Shown here in pieces: positions 61,215 to 64,000 of a stretch of DNA of 64,000 bases. Location: positions 5,146,001 through 5,210,000 of the forward strand of contig NC_020514.1 of the NCBI RefSeq assembly GCF_000347635.1, in the 5' to 3' direction. Under the pieces are notes generated by a model. That model saw only the letters and a program-made list of their open reading frames with translations, made no database searches and was not told the DNA's origin. A program made the translations under genes and the position numbers. This DNA comes from Paraglaciecola psychrophila 170. Its GTDB lineage: Bacteria > Pseudomonadota > Gammaproteobacteria > Enterobacterales > Alteromonadaceae. How positions within the stretch are numbered: the stretch's first letter is position 1; every line of letters starts with the position of its first letter.

Positions 61215-62261
61215 CCACTTCCCCTCAGCTGTTGGCATAAAAAAGGGTTGTGAAAACCAATAGAACCTACCTTTTTCGCTAATACTGGGAGCCGTGCAAT
61301 TCAATCTATGTCTTCCTGGCTTAGTGATGGGTGTTATAGCCACGGAAACAGTATTTCCGTCAAGTGACTTGTTTAAAGCCTGTCCATTTTGAAAGCAGTT
61401 AATTTGCGGTGGCCTTAAGTCTTCAGTTTTTACATTAAACGAAAGGTGTTGATTGTAAGAAGGTAATTCGATCTTAGGATCGCTTGGATAAACGTTATCA
61501 ACAGGCATCGCCAAGCTGTTTAATTTAACCATCAAGCTTTTAATATTACTGTATATGCCTGCAGACGGATAACGTGGCAAGGCAGAAAAGTCGCTGTGAG
61601 AAGCAATGGCACCGCTATGTTGGGCAAAACTAATATAGCCCTTGGAGCTTAGTCTCGCTTGTAGTTTTGAATCAAACTCCCCATAAGGATAAGCAAAGTA
61701 TTTCAAGCTGTAACCTAAGTTATCTTTGAGAATAGTCTCAGCGTTTTCTATTTCTTGAATACTGCGCTGCAACCAACTTTCATCCGATTCACTGTCACCT
61801 TTTGTCAACATATGGGTATGTTGACTACCATGATTAGCAAAGCTTGCGCCTTCATTCGCCATTGTTTTAACTTGTTGCCAATCAAGTTGATAACTCACAT
61901 TGCCAATCAGCGGCGGGTTAATAAAAATGGTATAGGGAAATGAAAATTCTTTAAGGATAGGATGAGCATTGTCATAAATATTTTCATAACCGTCATCAAA
62001 TGTAATTACCACTGCTTTGTCAGGCAAAGGTTGCTTGTTTTGCAGGGTTTCTATTACCTCTTTAAGCGGTAATACCTGATGATGGTCGGTTAAATATTGC
62101 ATGTGTTCTCGAAAAGTATCGGGTGAGACTGACGTCACCTTGGGAGTACTATCACTGACGTGGTGATATAGCAGGATAACTGCATTGTCTTTTGCCCAAG
62201 TGTTTATGCTTAGTAGCGCAGATGTTATTGTCAACGCTATAATACCCCGTGTTTTTCTCAT
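61206..62261 (-). CDS. Polysaccharide deacetylase family protein (exported)
   Basis: A 351-residue protein with signal peptide (IIALTITSALLSINTWAKDN) and a NodB domain. The metal-binding motif is VVITFDDGYENIYDNAHP and the His pair NHGSQHTHML, and YPYGEFDSKL provides the later motif. The about 120-residue C-terminal part (from LSFNVKTEDLRPPQINCFQN) is a beta-rich accessory region. The family removes acetyl groups from cell-wall or exopolysaccharides such as PNAG; the target here is unknown. It is divergent from the MATE gene with 26 bases between starts. Confidence 0.9.
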   Translation of the reverse strand: MRKTRGIIALTITSALLSINTWAKDNAVILLYHHVSDSTPKVTSVSPDTFREHMQYLTDHHQVLPLKEVIETLQNKQPLPDKAVVITFDDGYENIYDNAHPILKEFSFPYTIFINPPLIGNVSYQLDWQQVKTMANEGASFANHGSQHTHMLTKGDSESDESWLQRSIQEIENAETILKDNLGYSLKYFAYPYGEFDSKLQARLSSKGYISFAQHSGAIASHSDFSALPRYPSAGIYSNIKSLMVKLNSLAMPVDNVYPSDPKIELPSYNQHLSFNVKTEDLRPPQINCFQNGQALNKSLDGNTVSVAITPITKPGRHRLNCTAPSISEKGRFYWFSQPFFMPTAEGKWLD

Positions 62262-62287
62262 GCATTTCCTTCATAAATGAAAACTAT

Positions 62288-63625
62288 ATGAATAATAACA
62301 ATACTCTATCAAACTTCTTTCAGATTAGTCTGCACCAAAAAATTATTGTTATTGCGATACCTATGATTTTAAGCAATGTCACGACTCCCCTAATGGGATT
62401 GGTTGACACAGCGGTGTTAGGTCATATGAAAGATGTGTATTTTCTTGCTGGCGCCTCGGTAGCAGCATTGATTATTACTCAATTGTACTGGTTATGTGGC
62501 TTTCTAAGGATGACCAGTACAGGCCTTAGTGCACAGGCAAAAGGCAGTAAAGATAATAATCAACTTAATCAAAGCCTGTTTCAGGGCATATTGATTGGCT
62601 TTTTGTTAGGTTGCCTTTTGTTATTAATGCAAGATGGTATTTTAGCCTTGGGTTTATACTTCGCCGATGCTACGCCCGTTATTGAGGGGGTTATAAAAGA
62701 GTATTTCTCTACGCGTATCTGGGGTGCGCCTGCTGCTATAGTTAATCTAGCCTTGGTTGGTTGGCTGATAGGCCAGCAAAAAGCCAAACCGGTGTTGCTG
62801 ATTCAGGTGTTCGCAAATTTATTGAACTTGGTACTCAACCTCTGGTTTGTGTTTGGTTTAGGGCTGGAGGTGTTTGGAGTGGCGCTGGCCAGCGTCGTTG
62901 CTGATTATTCAATTTCAATCATAAGTATGATTGTTGCGTTCAACATTATTGGTAAGCCAATAATACAAAAAAAATGGTTCTCAGGTGTCTATCTACGTCC
63001 ACTATTATCCCTTAACGGCAATACGTTTTTTCGAAACCTTATATTACAAGGCTGCATCGCATTCCTTATTTTTAAAGGCGTAGGATTTGGGTCTACGTCA
63101 GCGGCAATCAACGCCATATTAATGCAGTTTTTCACCTTAATTGCCCTTGGATTAGACGGTGTTGCTTATGCAGCAGAAGCATTAGTAGGTGAACAAAAAG
63201 GACAAAAGAGTGTAAATGGCATTATTCATGTCACTTTACATGGATTGCTGTGGTCTACCTTTGTTGCTGTCATTTACTCATTGGTTTTTATTGTATGGGG
63301 AACTGAGATTATTAGCTTAATAACAAACCAAGCGACTCTTCAATTAGAAATGAAAGACTACTTAATTTTTGTATATTGTTTGCCCGTCATCGCTCATTGG
63401 TGTTTCTTTTTAGATGGTGTGTTTGTGGGGTTAACTCGTGCAAAAGCTATGCGAAATAGTATGCTGTTGTGTGGGTTAACTGTTTATTTTCCGGTTATTT
63501 GGATATTGACAGATTATGCAAACCAAGGTTTATGGATCGCGATGTTACTTTTTTTACTGTCTCGCGGAATAAGCTTGGGTGGTTACTTTATTTATCTCTG
63601 TCGAACTGGGAGGGTGGCGGTTTAA
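62288..63625 (+). CDS. MATE family efflux transporter (DinF-like)
   Basis: A 445-residue, 12-helix exporter. The opening IVIAIPMILSNVTTPLMGLV followed by DTAVLGHMKDVYFLAGASVA is the DinF-group signature, and LGLDGVAYAAEALVGEQKGQ is the matching repeat in the second half. MATE proteins exchange Na+ or H+ for cationic drugs. I use ATG 62288; an ATG at 62249 would overlap the divergent gene. In E. coli dinF lies next to lexA; here it is 10 kb away and has no SOS box. Confidence 0.9.
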   Translation: MNNNNTLSNFFQISLHQKIIVIAIPMILSNVTTPLMGLVDTAVLGHMKDVYFLAGASVAALIITQLYWLCGFLRMTSTGLSAQAKGSKDNNQLNQSLFQGILIGFLLGCLLLLMQDGILALGLYFADATPVIEGVIKEYFSTRIWGAPAAIVNLALVGWLIGQQKAKPVLLIQVFANLLNLVLNLWFVFGLGLEVFGVALASVVADYSISIISMIVAFNIIGKPIIQKKWFSGVYLRPLLSLNGNTFFRNLILQGCIAFLIFKGVGFGSTSAAINAILMQFFTLIALGLDGVAYAAEALVGEQKGQKSVNGIIHVTLHGLLWSTFVAVIYSLVFIVWGTEIISLITNQATLQLEMKDYLIFVYCLPVIAHWCFFLDGVFVGLTRAKAMRNSMLLCGLTVYFPVIWILTDYANQGLWIAMLLFLLSRGISLGGYFIYLCRTGRVAV

Positions 63626-63842
63626 AACTGGGCGTCATACGATGTGCCAAAATTCCAAGGTAGCCTCTAAAAGAATATAAGCTACCAACTGCCAATAAAA
63701 CTAGCCCAGGAATTTGGATTATAGGCGCATATTTTGCGCCTATTAATACGGCTACTGCGCCTAAGCAAAATATACCTAGGCCACGTTTGAAAAAAGTCCA
63801 ACTTTTACTTGGGTCGTTTGCTAAACGTTGTAACCAGTTAAT
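63588..63842 (-). CDS. Small membrane protein between nfuA and the MATE gene
   Basis: An open minus-strand frame of 84 codons reads NWLQRLANDPSKSWTFFKRG, LGIFCLGAVAVLIGAKYAPI and LVLLAVGSLYSFRGYLGILA, ending PPPSQFDRDK. Two hydrophobic segments flank a short loop, so it is a plausible inner-membrane protein. There is no ATG; the best start is ATT at 63842-63840 with GAGGA about seven bases upstream. The 3-prime end overlaps the MATE gene by 38 bases. It is 36 bases after nfuA, likely cotranscribed. I do not recognise the family. Confidence 0.55.
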   Translation of the reverse strand: MNWLQRLANDPSKSWTFFKRGLGIFCLGAVAVLIGAKYAPIIQIPGLVLLAVGSLYSFRGYLGILAHRMTPSFKPPPSQFDRDK

Positions 63843-63878
63843 ATTGTATCCTCACCGAGATGGTATTGGAGAGTAACT

Positions 63879-64000
63879 CTAGTAGTAAGAGTGCTCGCCT
63901 GCTTCATGTTCAGTGGCGTCTTTCACAGCTAATAATTCACCAGGAAATTGTTCAAGCATTTGTTTTTCGACGCCTTCTTTCAAGGTGAGATCTACTTGTG
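63879..64000 (-). CDS. nfuA: Fe-S biogenesis protein NfuA, C-terminal end
   Basis: The last 40 codons of a gene that runs off the right edge read [20 protein letters not shown] and [16 protein letters not shown]. This matches the end of NfuA (E. coli ends with TEHQRGEHSYY), the carrier that delivers iron-sulphur clusters. The Cys-x-x-Cys lies just outside the window, so it could not be checked. Confidence 0.88.
   Translation of the reverse strand, partial: QVDLTLKEGVEKQMLEQFPGELLAVKDATEHEAGEHSYY

Overview
The window looks like chromosome from a marine gammaproteobacterium of the Alteromonadales (Glaciecola/Paraglaciecola-like). The evidence is AT-rich sequence by eye, a fadBA operon next to pepQ with a FadR-type palindrome, the plsB/lexA neighbourhood, an aa3-type cytochrome c oxidase operon with its assembly genes, and many TonB-dependent receptors. 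This placement is inferred from gene families and order; no rRNA or tRNA gene is present to confirm it.

Layout. 1-7.8 kb: start of an unrecognised gene, an nfeD-qmcA membrane pair, a frameshifted DUF5916 outer-membrane gene, pepQ and a frameshifted slt. 7.8-11.4 kb: fadBA (fadB with one frameshift) behind a FadR-like operator. 11.4-17.9 kb: small and stress genes (LEA2 lipoprotein, dienelactone hydrolase, YitT, Dps, VOC, receiver domain), some damaged, then a gene-poor stretch with an IS982 scrap. 17.9-30.6 kb: the most interesting region, a catabolic island with a serine esterase, an HSD10-like SDR, a type I Baeyer-Villiger monooxygenase, a TonB-dependent receptor, a CoA ligase, a TetR regulator, an iron-type alcohol dehydrogenase, and a divergent second acyl-CoA synthetase. 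A 22-bp inverted repeat lies in the divergent promoter region. 30.7-39.8 kb: a decayed accessory zone with IS982, IS3 and IS30 copies (all with broken transposases), an MCP remnant, a Qnr-like pentapeptide-repeat remnant and a DUF885 pseudogene, interleaved with intact purA, DUF2065, DUF3750, Dabb, DUF1820 and TetR genes. 39.8-42.4 kb: a ZnuD-like receptor with a small Cys/His-rich companion. 42.6-48.5 kb: a nucleobase/nucleoside cluster (nucleoside hydrolase, MFS, amidohydrolase, NCS2 permease) divergent from a LysR regulator. 48.6-51.9 kb: plsB and lexA with tandem SOS boxes. 52.2-60.6 kb: cox operon coxB-coxA-ctaG-coxC, then surf1, a small Cys-containing gene, ctaA, ctaB and sco. 60.6-64 kb: GNAT, polysaccharide deacetylase, MATE exporter, a small membrane protein and the end of nfuA.

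Working together. The island can be read as a route from outer-membrane uptake, through alcohol oxidation, Baeyer-Villiger ester formation, ester hydrolysis and CoA activation, to beta-oxidation by enzymes such as FadBA. The substrate cannot be read from sequence. The cox genes form a complete oxidase module apart from frameshifts in coxC.

Reliability. At least seven genes are broken by single-base indels, mostly in homopolymers, including fadB and coxC, and reading through them restores normal family sequence. Many may be sequencing errors. The pseudogenes with several in-frame stops (DUF885, Qnr-like, MCP end, thioredoxin-like, IS30) look like real decay.
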